The notes under the pieces: model-generated
Told to the model about the DNA's origin: nothing
Seen by the model: only the letters and a program-made list of their open reading frames with translations
Databases searched by the model: none
Source of the DNA: JAWRCU01 sp033542235
GTDB lineage: Bacteria > Pseudomonadota > Alphaproteobacteria > Rhizobiales > Rhizobiaceae
Direction of reading: 5' to 3'
Length of the DNA stretch: 64,000 nt
Assembly (NCBI RefSeq): GCF_033542235.1
Contig: NZ_JAWRCU010000003.1
Span: 186,001-250,000, forward strand
Translations under genes and position numbers: made by a program
Part shown: positions 34,688-43,009 of the stretch, piece after piece
How positions within the stretch are numbered: position 1 is the first letter of the stretch
Layout of the letters: every line of letters starts with the position of its first letter

Positions 34688-35341
34688 TCACATGATCTCG
34701 AACACGAAAGCCTTTACCTGCGCCTCGGGCTCGGCGACGGCATAGGCACGGAACCAGTCGCTCTCCTCGACCGGCCGCCACTTGCCGCGCCTCTCCAGCT
34801 CGGCAAAGACTGCGTGGAAGCCGCCCGCTTCAAGCACCTGATCGCGCACGGTGAAGATCGCGTGGCCGCCCTTCTCCGTGATACGCGCCAGCTCATGGAG
34901 GCCTGCAGCCGGTGCATGGCCAATGGTGAAAACGCCGGTCGAGAAGAAGGCGCGGAAATATCCGTCGGGCCACGGCAGCTGGCTGCCGAGCTCGGCCTGC
35001 TTCAGCTCGCCATAGGCGCCGCGGCTGCCGGCGATGGCCAGCATGTCCGCCGACAGGTCGAGACCTGCGATGTCGCCGTAGCCCAGGGCCTTGAGAGCCG
35101 GCCCCGAAAGGCCGGTGCCGCAGCCGGCGTCGAGCAGCGGTCCCTCGCCGGCCGGGACATAGCGCGTTACCCAGGCGGTGATCTGGAAGGGCAGACAATA
35201 GCCGAGCGCCGCGGTCTCACCGTCATAGGTGGCCGCCCATTTGGCGTAGCCGGCCGCAAGCTCCTCGGGCGTCTTGGCCGAATAGACAAGGTCGAGCGCC
35301 GCGGCTGCCTGCTCTGTGATGCTCGTCTGTTCGCTGCTCAT
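34688..35341 (-). CDS. Class I SAM-dependent methyltransferase
   Basis: 217 residues of the Rossmann methyltransferase fold. Motif I is LLDAGCGTGLSG (about 68-79), the acidic loop is IAGLDLSADML, and LPWPDGYFRAFFSTGVFTIG follows. The N-terminal YAKWAATYDGE resembles the METTL27/WBSCR27 group, whose substrates are unknown. It stands alone, downstream of the ABC permease gene but separated by 170 bases that contain a family C repeat. Confidence 0.85.
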   Translation of the reverse strand: MSSEQTSITEQAAAALDLVYSAKTPEELAAGYAKWAATYDGETAALGYCLPFQITAWVTRYVPAGEGPLLDAGCGTGLSGPALKALGYGDIAGLDLSADMLAIAGSRGAYGELKQAELGSQLPWPDGYFRAFFSTGVFTIGHAPAAGLHELARITEKGGHAIFTVRDQVLEAGGFHAVFAELERRGKWRPVEESDWFRAYAVAEPEAQVKAFVFEIM

Positions 35342-35420
35342 CAGGGGAAACCTGCCGTCGCAAAGGGGGATGCGTCAATCCCCTTTTGACGTGCCGCGCA
35401 GCGCGGTCGCGGGCGCACTA

Positions 35421-35467
35421 TGCATCGGCCGAAAAGTGCGAAGCAGTTTTCGGACGAATCCGATGCG
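35421..35467. repeat. Dispersed palindromic repeat, family C
   Basis: It begins TGCATCGGCCGAAAAGTGCG and ends CGGACGAATCCGATGCG, closely matching 8433-8480. It lies between the methyltransferase and permease genes. Confidence 0.78.
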
Positions 35468-35511
35468 CAAACAAAGAGAGCGGCATGGTGATTCAATTGA
35501 ACGCACGCAGT

Positions 35512-36369
35512 CTAGTTGGCATATTGCCTGCGCAGCCGCTTTTCGAGCGCGCGCAAGGCCAGCGAAAGGCTGATCGTCAGGAGCAGGTAGATATACGCCA
35601 CGATCGAGTAGGTCTCGAAGAAGCGGAACGAGCCGGCGGAGTAGATCTTGCCCATCTGGGTTATGTCGGCGACGCCGAGCACCGAGACGAAGGAGGAATC
35701 CTTCACCATGGTGACGAAGTCGTTGCCGAGCGGTGGCAAGATGGTGCGCATCGCCTGGGGGAATACGATCAGGCGGAAGCGCTGCCAGCTCGATAATCCG
35801 AGCGCTTTGGCTGCCTCGATCTGGCCCTTCTCGACCGACTGGATTCCTGCCCGAAAGACTTCCGCGATGAAGGCGGAATAGCCGATCGTTATGGCAATGA
35901 TGGCGCGCCAGAGCAGCGACACGTCGCGCACGAGAAGCTCGTCGATCAGCCCGGCCTCGCGCAGCGGAGAGGTCATGCTGTTCCAGATCGCAACGAAGGC
36001 CGGCACGCCGGCAAAAGCAATCCAGAAGAGGAGCACCAGAAACGGCACGCCCCGGCATATCTCGACATAGAACCGCGCGAACTGGCGCAGCCAGATCGAA
36101 CCCGACAAGGCCATCAGCGCCAGACACAAGCCGAGCGTGGAAGCCAGCGTGAAGCCGACGATCGTGACGTAGATTGTCATTCCGATACCGGCCGCGACGG
36201 TCGCGAAAATCTGCGAATAGAGATCGCTCGCGGCGATGCCTATCGCCGCGAGCGCCGCGATGGCGACCGCGGCGACGAGCCAGTACGGGAAATCCTGCCG
36301 CTCAGACCTCGATCCAGCGGGGGTGCGGGGATGCGCCGTCTCCGCCGCGGCCTGATCGAGGGCGGTCAC
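35512..36369 (-). CDS. Polar amino-acid ABC transporter permease
   Basis: 285 residues of the HisM/GlnP family. Five to six membrane helices follow an about 30-residue lead. The EAA loop that contacts the ATPase reads EAAKALGLSSWQRFRLIVFP. It starts with GTG at 36369, overlapping the TGA of the binding-protein gene. Only one permease is present, so it would act as a homodimer. No ATPase gene is adjacent, so the pair must borrow one from elsewhere. Confidence 0.9.
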   Translation of the reverse strand: MTALDQAAAETAHPRTPAGSRSERQDFPYWLVAAVAIAALAAIGIAASDLYSQIFATVAAGIGMTIYVTIVGFTLASTLGLCLALMALSGSIWLRQFARFYVEICRGVPFLVLLFWIAFAGVPAFVAIWNSMTSPLREAGLIDELLVRDVSLLWRAIIAITIGYSAFIAEVFRAGIQSVEKGQIEAAKALGLSSWQRFRLIVFPQAMRTILPPLGNDFVTMVKDSSFVSVLGVADITQMGKIYSAGSFRFFETYSIVAYIYLLLTISLSLALRALEKRLRRQYAN

Positions 36370-37163
36370 TTCGCGGGCTTATAGTCCACGAACCACTTCT
36401 GGGTGATCTTGTCCAAGGTGCCTTCGGCCTTGAGCGCCGCGATTCCCGCGTTGATTGACGCCACGAGGTCCGAGCCCTTCGGGAAGATGAACCCGAAATC
36501 CTCCGCCTGCAGCGGCTCGCCGATCAGCTTCAGCTTGCCGCCGGAATTGGCAGTGATCGATTTGCCGGCTGCGCTGTCGGTGAGCACCAGGTCGACATCG
36601 CCCGCCTGCAGCGCCGCGACGGTGGCCGCGAAGGTCTCAAAGAGCTTGATGCGCGGATTCTGCTCATTTCCGTCGAGCACATTATAGACGGCGACATAGA
36701 AGGGCGAGGTCCCGGCCTGCGCGCCGACCAGCAGCTTGTCATTGGCGGCGAAGCTCTTCGGGTCCGCGAAGCGGCTCTCGTCGGCGCGCACCAGCATGAA
36801 GATCTCGGATCGCATATAGGGATCGGAGAAGTCGACTTTCTGCTTGCGCTCGTCATTGATCGTGATGCCGGTCATGCCCATGTCGTACTGCTTGTCCGAA
36901 ACGGCTTGGATCATCGCATCCCAGGAGGTGTTCTGGTATTCCACCTTGAAATTCAGCCGCTTCGCCAGCTCTGCGACCGCATCATACTCCCAGCCGATGG
37001 CCTTGCCGCTCGCCGGATCGACGAACTGCAGCGGGAAATAGGCGTTCTCGGTCACCACGACCACCTTCTTTCCGCCGAGATCGGGCAGCGCCTGGGCGTT
37101 GGCCGCAAACGGCGTGAGAAGGACGGTCAGCAAGGCTGCCGCCAAGAATTTCAGCTTGGTCAT
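36366..37163 (-). CDS. Amino-acid ABC transporter substrate-binding protein
   Basis: 265 residues. A signal peptide (FLAAALLTVLLTPFAANAQA) is followed by a type II binding fold of the SBP_bac_3 family: VVVTENAYFPLQFVDPASGK, then YDMGMTGITINDERKQKVDF. The ligand is probably a polar amino acid. ATG at 37163 is preceded by AGGGA; the longer frame from 37262 has no support. It is the first gene of a two-gene unit with the permease. Confidence 0.92.
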   Translation of the reverse strand: MTKLKFLAAALLTVLLTPFAANAQALPDLGGKKVVVVTENAYFPLQFVDPASGKAIGWEYDAVAELAKRLNFKVEYQNTSWDAMIQAVSDKQYDMGMTGITINDERKQKVDFSDPYMRSEIFMLVRADESRFADPKSFAANDKLLVGAQAGTSPFYVAVYNVLDGNEQNPRIKLFETFAATVAALQAGDVDLVLTDSAAGKSITANSGGKLKLIGEPLQAEDFGFIFPKGSDLVASINAGIAALKAEGTLDKITQKWFVDYKPAK

Positions 37164-37348
37164 GATTTGCTCCCTGATTGAACGCCCGTTGCCCCCCGGG
37201 CATCGGTCGCGGCCGAATTTACCTGTCCGCGCACGGCATGCAAGCTTCAGCGCAGCCGGCAAGTCTAAGAAGCAAAGGGATTTTCGTCGGCTACTGCCGA
37301 TGGCGATCGGCAGGCGGCATCCGCGTCATGGTCCGGGCAAGGCAGGCG

Positions 37349-38386
37349 CTATTCCAGCTCGAAACTGCCGGCCGGAATGCTCAAGCTGTATTCCAGCTCG
37401 CGCTCTCCGATCGTAAGCCTTGCCGATCCGTTGAGCGCGGCCGGCACCACCCGCTCGAGCGCCACGCTGCCGAACCGCCTTTCCCCCGCCGCGGCGCTAT
37501 GCGGCGCGATCACCTCTCGCCAGCCGAGGGTGAAGGAACCGGCATCGCCTCTTTCTGCGTTGATGGTCACGAAGCCATTCGCCTTCGCCAATGCGCCGTA
37601 ACTTACGGAGTTCACGGCAAGTTCGTGCAGGGCGAGCCCGATATGCAATGCTGCATTTGGGTTGAGGTAAGGGTTCACGCCTTCAATGTGCAGGTGGCGG
37701 GCGGGATCCGTCACGTAGCGCCCGACCTGGCCGAGCACCAGCTCGCGCAAGTCGGCGCCGCGCCAGTTGGACGACGTGACAAGGTCCTGTGAGGAGGCAA
37801 GCGACTGCAGCCGGCCACGGAACCGGGCGAGAAATCCGTCGATCGTACCCGAATAGCGGCCCGTCTGGGTGGCTATGCTCTGGATGATCGCCAGCAAATT
37901 CTTGGAGCGGTGGCTCACTTCGCGCAGCAGCGCGCGCAACGTCTGCTCGCGCCGCTTCCGGTCGGTGACATCGATTGCGGTGGTGATCACGCCGTTCACC
38001 ACGCCGTCGGCCGATTTGTCGGCGTCGACCGAAATCTCGTACCAGGAAACGCCGTCGCCGTCAGGTACACGGATTTCGAGGCTCTCCGGCTTGCCGGATT
38101 GCTGCACTGCTTTCTTGGCATCGACGACCCGCACCGCCTCGCCATCCGGCAGGAACTCGAAATCGGTCATCCCTGCCAGATCGTGGTCGCTCCAGCATGC
38201 CGGCACGTTCTGCGCCCAGACGACGCGCAGCGAGAGATCCTGATAAATGAGCGAAATGCCGGTATGGCGGAGCGCGCGCATGAGGCTGCGGCTCAGCTCG
38301 ACGTTTCCCTCCGGGAGCCTGTTCACATCGCCCACGCCCACGACCTTTTGCCGGCCCTTTGCAGATCCTCCTCCCAGCGGACTCAT
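37349..38386 (-). CDS. HWE-family sensor histidine kinase with PAS domain
   Basis: 345 residues. A PAS domain (about 30-145, ending in the PAC-like TTAIDVTDRKRREQTL) precedes an HWE kinase core with phospho-acceptor H159 in REVSHRSKNLLAIIQSIA, the N-box HELAVNSVSYGAL, and W289-x-E291, the features that name the family. There is no membrane segment, so it is cytoplasmic. HWE kinases phosphorylate PhyR in alphaproteobacteria, and phyR lies 1.2 kb away. A perfect EcfG-type promoter (38425-38449) lies just upstream, so it is probably part of the regulon it controls. Confidence 0.92.
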   Translation of the reverse strand: MSPLGGGSAKGRQKVVGVGDVNRLPEGNVELSRSLMRALRHTGISLIYQDLSLRVVWAQNVPACWSDHDLAGMTDFEFLPDGEAVRVVDAKKAVQQSGKPESLEIRVPDGDGVSWYEISVDADKSADGVVNGVITTAIDVTDRKRREQTLRALLREVSHRSKNLLAIIQSIATQTGRYSGTIDGFLARFRGRLQSLASSQDLVTSSNWRGADLRELVLGQVGRYVTDPARHLHIEGVNPYLNPNAALHIGLALHELAVNSVSYGALAKANGFVTINAERGDAGSFTLGWREVIAPHSAAAGERRFGSVALERVVPAALNGSARLTIGERELEYSLSIPAGSFELE

Positions 38387-38424
38387 AAATCAAAACCCGC
38401 AAGTGACTAACAAAGTGCGGATTG

Positions 38425-38449
38425 AACGGCCAACTTCGAAACAAGTTCC
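38425..38449 (-). promoter_or_regulatory. EcfG-type promoter of the HWE kinase gene
   Basis: On the minus strand GGAAC (38449-38445), 16 bases, CGTT (38428-38425). The -10 element lies 39 bases before the kinase start. Confidence 0.8.
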
Positions 38450-38557
38450 GCCGGCCAAAGATTCACGGAGAACTTTGACCGGCGGCTTTGAAAACCGCTT
38501 GAGGGGATCGGTTTCCAAGAGCTGACGAATTCAACACCCCTGCTTGATCCTATTGCA

Positions 38558-38725
38558 TCATCCGGCGCGCCGGAACAGCCCGGCAATGAGCGAAATGATC
38601 AGGAAGGCGAGAAAGATGAAAAACAGTATCTGCGCGATCCCGGCAGAAGTTCCTGCGATACCACCGAAGCCGAGTGCACCAGCAATAATCGCGACGACTA
38701 GAAAAACGAGTGCCCAGTAGAGCAT
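38558..38725 (-). CDS. DUF1328 (YtjA-like) small membrane protein
   Basis: A 55-residue protein of the DUF1328 family, found by translating the gap between the kinase and phyR genes. It starts MLYWALVFLVVAIIAGALGF and has a second hydrophobic segment ILFFIFLAFLIISLIAGLF before RRAG. Two membrane helices with a Gly-rich first one are typical. AGGAGG lies just before the ATG at 38725. The function is unknown. The EcfG-type promoter at 38754-38779 puts it in the general stress regulon. Confidence 0.9.
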   Translation of the reverse strand: MLYWALVFLVVAIIAGALGFGGIAGTSAGIAQILFFIFLAFLIISLIAGLFRRAG

Positions 38726-38753
38726 TTCTACCTCCTAGAGCTTTCGAGAGACG

Positions 38754-38779
38754 AACGTGTGGTCAAGGGATTTAGTTCC
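38754..38779 (-). promoter_or_regulatory. EcfG-type promoter of the DUF1328 gene
   Basis: On the minus strand GGAAC (38779-38775), 17 bases, CGTT (38757-38754), 28 bases before the start codon. Confidence 0.8.
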
Positions 38780-38838
38780 ACACTTCATCTCAACGCTGCT
38801 CCGTCGAGCTGGTTCTACTGTCACTTGGCTTTGCGACA

Positions 38839-39633
38839 TCAGGCAGCCGCCTTCGCCTGTCTGTCGAAGAACAGAGCCTGACTGATCAATGCCTTCACCA
38901 TTTCCGGATTGAACGGCTTTGTTACGAGGAAGGCGGGTTCGGGGCGCTCGCCGGTGAGCAGGCGCTCGGGAAAGGCGGTTATGAAGATCACCGGGACGGA
39001 AGCCGATTGGAGCATCTCGTTGACGGCATCGATGCCGGAACTTCCGTCGGCGAGCTGGATATCGGCGAGGATCATTTTCGGCCGTGTCTTGTTGAACAGC
39101 GCCATCGCTTCCTTGTGCGTCCGCGCGGTACCGACGACCCGATGGCCGAGACTCTCCACCATCTGCTCGATATCCATCGCGATCAGCGGCTCATCCTCGA
39201 TGATCAGAACGTCTGTCGCCACCTGGCGCGATATCTCGGCGCTTGCCTGGCTGATATACGACTGGAACTCGCCTTCAGTTACATCCAGGATTTCGGCAGC
39301 CTCCTCGTCGGTGAAGCCTTCCACGGCGACGAGCAGGAAGGCTTGCCTTGGCCGCGGCGACAACGAAGCGAGGTTGGCCGACGCGCGCTGCTCCCAGGCA
39401 GAAGCCGGCGTCTCCTGGGGCACCCTGACGGCAATCGAGGTGAAGAGCTTGGCGAACAGCTTGTAGAGCGCGATGCGGTCGTTGGAGGCCTGGGGGAAAA
39501 TGCCGACGTCGGCGATCACCGCTTCGAGCACTGCTGCGACAAGCGCATCTCCACTCGTCTGCGAGCCTGAAGCCGCCCGGGCAAAGCGGCGGAGGAAAGG
39601 CAGGTGGGGGGCAATTCTTGCGGACAAAGTCAT
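38839..39633 (-). CDS. phyR: General stress response regulator PhyR
   Basis: 264 residues. The N-terminal half (about 1-140) is a sigma-factor mimic with region 2-like and region 4-like parts (SPRPRQAFLLVAVEGFTDEE, AAEILDVTEGE). The C-terminal half is a receiver domain with acidic pair E146/D147, phospho-acceptor D191 in ILADIQL and K239 in VTKPF. When phosphorylated, PhyR binds NepR and frees EcfG. ATG at 39633 follows GGGAGA; TTG at 39648 is less likely. It is divergent from nepR-ecfG and shares a spacer with two EcfG promoters. Confidence 0.97.
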   Translation of the reverse strand: MTLSARIAPHLPFLRRFARAASGSQTSGDALVAAVLEAVIADVGIFPQASNDRIALYKLFAKLFTSIAVRVPQETPASAWEQRASANLASLSPRPRQAFLLVAVEGFTDEEAAEILDVTEGEFQSYISQASAEISRQVATDVLIIEDEPLIAMDIEQMVESLGHRVVGTARTHKEAMALFNKTRPKMILADIQLADGSSGIDAVNEMLQSASVPVIFITAFPERLLTGERPEPAFLVTKPFNPEMVKALISQALFFDRQAKAAA

Positions 39634-39712
39634 GGTCGTCTCCCTCAAATGACGTTAAGTCCTGGCAGTCGCGGGAATAGCTCGCGTAGAATGCGACTTC
39701 AACACGGCCGAA

Positions 39713-39737
39713 AACGCCGCCTGGGAGAAAAAGTTCC
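39713..39737 (-). promoter_or_regulatory. EcfG-type promoter of phyR
   Basis: On the minus strand GGAAC (39737-39733), 16 bases, CGTT (39716-39713), about 80 bases before phyR. It is back to back with the nepR promoter, with only 7 bases between them. Confidence 0.85.
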
Positions 39738-39744
39738 GGGGTAA

Positions 39745-39769
39745 GGAACCTAATCCTGATGCGGGCGTT
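39745..39769 (+). promoter_or_regulatory. EcfG-type promoter of nepR-ecfG
   Basis: GGAAC at 39745-39749, 16 bases, CGTT at 39766-39769. It precedes nepR by about 105 bases and implies autoregulation of the anti-sigma/sigma pair. Confidence 0.88.
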
Positions 39770-39873
39770 AGCCGCCCAATCGGCGGGAGTTCATCTTGCT
39801 GAGGGATATCTGCGCGCCTGATGCTTCGGGGGCCAGGTGTGTGACGGCAGAAAGGGTGGGGCAATTCAGGTCC

Positions 39874-40101
39874 ATGACAAAAACGAAAAGTGAAGCGCGG
39901 GGCACGAGGCCGATGCGGGAGAGGACATCATCGGCCGATCTTCTCGGCCCCAATTCGGAAATTGCCCGGAAACTGAAGCAATACCACGATGAGTTGCTTT
40001 CGCTTGATGTGCCCGACCGCTTTGCGGAGCTCTTGACCCGGTTGGAACACGCCGAGCTTGAGGGTCGGCTGGAGGCGACTGAAACAAAGGCCGAAAGCTG
40101 A
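39874..40101 (+). CDS. nepR: Anti-sigma factor NepR
   Basis: A 75-residue NepR that holds EcfG inactive until phosphorylated PhyR binds it. The conserved core is EIARKLKQYHDELLSLDVPD followed by RFAELLTRLE, the two helices that contact sigma or PhyR; the ends are charged and probably disordered. ATG at 39874 fits the family length, and an upstream extension from 39796 is improbable. Its TGA overlaps the ecfG ATG by one base. Confidence 0.93.
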   Translation: MTKTKSEARGTRPMRERTSSADLLGPNSEIARKLKQYHDELLSLDVPDRFAELLTRLEHAELEGRLEATETKAES

Positions 40102-40643
40102 TGTCGGATACATTCAAGTCCGACCTGCTCGCGGCCATTCCCAGCCTGAGAGCGTTTGCGGTGTCGCTCGCACAAAACTCCGACCGGGCCGACGACCTCG
40201 TCCAGGAGACGCTGGTCAAGGCATGGGACAAGCAAGCGAGCTTCCAACCCGGCACCAATCTCAAAGCATGGCTGTTCACCATCCTGCGCAACGAGTTCTA
40301 TTCGCAGATGCGCAAACGCGGACGCGAGGTGCAGGACAGCGAAGGCGCCATGACCGCGAGGCTGGCCGTGCATCCGAGCCAGGAAGGCAAGCTCGACCTG
40401 GATGATTTCCGCAAGGCGCTGCAGCAGCTCCCCGAGGATCAGCGCGAGGCGATCATCCTCATCGGCGCATCCGGTTTTTCCTACGAAGAGGCGGCCGAGA
40501 TCTGCGATTGCGCGGTGGGCACGATCAAGAGCCGGGTAAGCCGCGCTCGCGCACGGCTCCAGGAGATATTGAAGATTTCCGGCGAGGCCGAATACGGGCC
40601 GGACGCTATCTCCGCCCAGGTGATGGGCTCCTCGGCGACCTGA
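40101..40643 (+). CDS. ecfG: ECF sigma factor EcfG (general stress)
   Basis: A 180-residue extracytoplasmic-function sigma factor of the EcfG group. Region 2 has DDLVQETLVKAWDKQASFQP and LKAWLFTILRNEFYSQMRKR. Region 4 has LPEDQREAIILIGASGFSYE and EICDCAVGTIKSRVSRARAR. It directs transcription from GGAAC/CGTT promoters, seven of which are found within 6.5 kb here. It is cotranscribed with nepR. Confidence 0.96.
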   Translation: MSDTFKSDLLAAIPSLRAFAVSLAQNSDRADDLVQETLVKAWDKQASFQPGTNLKAWLFTILRNEFYSQMRKRGREVQDSEGAMTARLAVHPSQEGKLDLDDFRKALQQLPEDQREAIILIGASGFSYEEAAEICDCAVGTIKSRVSRARARLQEILKISGEAEYGPDAISAQVMGSSAT

Positions 40644-40654
40644 TTGCGATCAGG

Positions 40655-40690
40655 GAACGATCCCGAACCGACATTTCGGGATCGTGCTGC
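40655..40690. repeat. Short derivative of family D repeat / hairpin
   Basis: CGATCCCGAACCGACATTTCGGGATCG forms an imperfect hairpin (CGATCCCGA with TCGGGATCG), followed by TGCTGCAAG as in the family D repeats. It is between ecfG and the convergent response regulator gene and may act as a terminator. Confidence 0.55.
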
Positions 40691-40722
40691 AAGGCGAAGA
40701 GCGCGCGCTCGTTCCCGCCGCG

Positions 40723-41094
40723 CTAGGTTCGACCCGCGGCCGTTGCCACGGCCGCGACGAGGTCGTCTCCCGCAAAGGGCTTTCCGATCACCGGGACGCC
40801 TGGGAAATCTTTCTTAACCTCCTCGACTTCGACATAGGCCGAGGCCAGCACGAAGGGCCTGCCGGACTTCGCGAGCTGTTCCGCAAGGGGCAGGGCCGAA
40901 ACGCCGGAAAGCAAGACGTCGATGATGGCGACGTCGAAATCGGCCACCATCTTCTCATCGACTTCATCGAGACCGTGCCTGACGACGACCTCTGCTGCAC
41001 CGTAGTCGCGGCACAATGATTCGACGTGCATGGCTATCAGAAAATCATCTTCGAGCAGCAGGATGCGAAGATCCCTAAGTGCGTCGGCCGACAC
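40723..41094 (-). CDS. Single-domain response regulator
   Basis: A 123-residue stand-alone receiver. It has acidic LLLEDDFLIAMHVESL, the phospho-acceptor Asp in VAIIDVLLSG and the Lys in VIGKPF; no output domain is present. Such receivers act by protein contact or as phosphate sinks, and some feed into PhyR control in alphaproteobacteria. The start is GTG at 41094, with weak ribosome-site support. It converges on ecfG. Confidence 0.88.
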   Translation of the reverse strand: MSADALRDLRILLLEDDFLIAMHVESLCRDYGAAEVVVRHGLDEVDEKMVADFDVAIIDVLLSGVSALPLAEQLAKSGRPFVLASAYVEVEEVKKDFPGVPVIGKPFAGDDLVAAVATAAGRT

Positions 41095-41229
41095 GGTTGA
41101 ACGCTCCTACACGACGGCCCCGCGCTCCCGACGATCATTGATGACCAAATTTGCCCGGCATGTCATTTGGAAAAAGCAGGGCAGCAAGGAATTCGCCGGA
41201 TCCCGGTCGACAGAGAGACTCATTCCCGC

Positions 41230-42363
41230 TCAGCGTCGGTCATGTTTCACGAAATCCGGCCAATCGGTCCCCGGGAAGGTGTTTCGTATGACGGCATAGC
41301 AGACGAGCAGGGCTGGAATGGCGATGAAGCCGCCAAGCGGACCCCACAGCCAGAGCCAGAAGACCAGCGCCAGCACGATCAGGAATGGGTTGAGCGTCAT
41401 GGTGCGGCCGATCACCAATGGCGTCACGAACTGCGACTCGATGAGGTTTATCGCCTGGTAGACGAGCGGCGGTATGAGCGCGCCACTCAGCGTGTCGAAT
41501 TGGGTGAGCCCGACCGCAAAGAGCACAATGGTCATCAGCAGCGGCCCGAGGAAGACCACGAAATTGGCGACGGTCGCCAGCGCACCCCATAGAATCGCGG
41601 AAGGAAGGCCGATCAGATGGAGGCCGAGCCCGACGGCAACACCTTCTGTCACGTTGATGATGGTAACCGACAGCAGATAGCTCGAGACCAGGGCTTCGAC
41701 GTCGCGGAAAATATGCGCGACCCGCCAGCGAAGCCGGCGCGTGATGCAGAGCTTCAGGACCGCCACCCTCGTCTCGTGCCGTGTCGCGACAAAAAAGTAG
41801 AGGCTGGCCAAGAAAATGAGGATCTGCGCTCCCACCGCTGGCGCCAGCGTCGCCATGCTCTCCACGGGCAGGCCTTCGTCGACCGAAACGGTAAGCCCCT
41901 TGTTGCCGATGGCGTTACGCAACTCGTCGCGTGCGGCGCTTAGCGCCTCGATCGGCTGCTTCAACTGTGAGAGCTGGTTCTGGAGCTGTTGCCACATCTG
42001 CGGGATGCGGCCGCTCCACAGCGAAAGGGGAGTGGCGACCACCAGCGCAAAGAGCCCGACGACAAGGATGAACAGCACGAACACCGCGAAAGCCGACAGC
42101 TTGGGGGGCACGCCGTGGCGCTCGAGTTCGGATGCGACGGGCCCGAGCATCAGGCCGACAACGATGCCTGTCGCCACCGGCGCAAGGATGTATTCGCCAG
42201 CGTCCAGCGCGAACACGAAGGCGATGAGGCCGACGAAGACCATGGCGACTTGTGAGCCGCGTGCCAGGAAAAGCTCGAAGTTCGATTTTGGAGGAAGCCG
42301 GACGATCGGCGCCTTTTTCGGAGGCCGGACAATGGGGGCCTTCTTCGCGGTGCGGTTCGACAT
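41230..42363 (-). CDS. AI-2E family transporter (PerM-like)
   Basis: 377 residues with about eight hydrophobic segments in the UPF0118/AI-2E arrangement: two early helices (AMVFVGLIAFVFAL, LMLGPVASELERHGVP), a central soluble loop, and late helices with LGLHLIGLPSAILWGALATV and FLGPLLMTIVLF. An N-terminal tail (about 40 residues) has two near-identical APIVR-PPKK stretches. ATG at 42363. The substrate is not known. An EcfG-type promoter (42392-42417) links it to the stress regulon. Confidence 0.88.
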   Translation of the reverse strand: MSNRTAKKAPIVRPPKKAPIVRLPPKSNFELFLARGSQVAMVFVGLIAFVFALDAGEYILAPVATGIVVGLMLGPVASELERHGVPPKLSAFAVFVLFILVVGLFALVVATPLSLWSGRIPQMWQQLQNQLSQLKQPIEALSAARDELRNAIGNKGLTVSVDEGLPVESMATLAPAVGAQILIFLASLYFFVATRHETRVAVLKLCITRRLRWRVAHIFRDVEALVSSYLLSVTIINVTEGVAVGLGLHLIGLPSAILWGALATVANFVVFLGPLLMTIVLFAVGLTQFDTLSGALIPPLVYQAINLIESQFVTPLVIGRTMTLNPFLIVLALVFWLWLWGPLGGFIAIPALLVCYAVIRNTFPGTDWPDFVKHDRR

Positions 42364-42391
42364 CGGTATTTCCGGTGGAACTGCCTTATCA

Positions 42392-42417
42392 AACGCAATC
42401 TTGCGATGACGGGTTCC
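42392..42417 (-). promoter_or_regulatory. EcfG-type promoter of the AI-2E transporter gene
   Basis: On the minus strand GGAAC (42417-42413), 17 bases, CGTT (42395-42392), 28 bases before the start codon at 42363. Confidence 0.78.
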
Positions 42418-42423
42418 CGGGGA

Positions 42424-42449
42424 GGAACCACGATGCACCCAGCAGCGTT
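42424..42449 (+). promoter_or_regulatory. EcfG-type promoter of the YqjD-like gene
   Basis: GGAAC at 42424-42428, 17 bases, CGTT at 42446-42449. It is back to back with the site at 42392-42417, with 6 bases between, the same layout as at phyR/nepR. Confidence 0.8.
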
Positions 42450-42495
42450 TGCTCATTCGAAACATTCACGTCAGCACAACGCAGGGAGGATCAGC

Positions 42496-42861
42496 ATGGC
42501 AAAAGCAGGACCGGGAATGGCAGGACCGGGCATGGCAGGCCCCGGAATGGCCACCGACAAGAACGGCTCGCAGAGGAACGAAGACCTCAACGCTGAAATA
42601 GAGCAGCTGAAAAGCGATATCGCCAAACTGGCCAGACAGCTTCAGGAGACGGGCCAGCATTCCTACGGCGCTGCGCGCCGTGTTGCCAGTGAAGGTATGG
42701 AACAGATGAGAGCGCAAGGCGAGGCGGCCTTGGAGCAGCTAAGGGCAAATGCGGGCGACCTGGAGAGGCGGCTCGCAGATACGGTGCGCGAGAAACCGGT
42801 AACGGCGCTGGCAATTGCCGCAGGAATCGGGTTCCTGTTTGCGATGATGTCGCGTCGCTAG
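42496..42861 (+). CDS. DUF883 (ElaB/YqjD-like) membrane-anchored protein
   Basis: 121 residues. An N-terminal tract has three GPGMA repeats, then a long amphipathic helix (about 30-95, DLNAEIEQLKSDIAKLARQL) and a C-terminal anchor REKPVTALAIAAGIGFLFAM before MSRR. That is the DUF883 layout of E. coli ElaB/YqjD, stress-induced proteins that bind ribosomes at the membrane. GGGAGGA precedes the ATG. With the next gene it resembles the yqjD-yqjE pair. EcfG promoter upstream. Confidence 0.85.
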   Translation: MAKAGPGMAGPGMAGPGMATDKNGSQRNEDLNAEIEQLKSDIAKLARQLQETGQHSYGAARRVASEGMEQMRAQGEAALEQLRANAGDLERRLADTVREKPVTALAIAAGIGFLFAMMSRR

Positions 42862-42873
42862 AGGATAATCCCG

Positions 42874-42995
42874 AAAGATGATCCCGAACCGAAGGTCAGC
42901 ATAGCAAAAGGTTGTAGACTTTTTCGGATTGGATCATGCTGCAAGAACAAGGAAACTAGAGCGGGATGAATGGCTCCGCTCGAATTCATCCCGCT
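42874..42995. repeat. Dispersed repeat, family D with tail
   Basis: It holds GATCCCGAACCGAAGGTCAG, GACTTTTTCGGATTGGATCA and then GCGGGATGAATGGCTCCGCT with an inverted AGCGGGATGAAT/ATTCATCCCGCT pair. The same order occurs at 33878-33985. Confidence 0.78.
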
Positions 42996-43009
42996 CTGGA
43001 GTTCCCCGA

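Noticed and set aside
42929..43009. An N-terminal extension of the YqjE-like protein
   Set aside because: These codons are encoded by the tail of a family D repeat, and a better start with a ribosome site lies at 43010.
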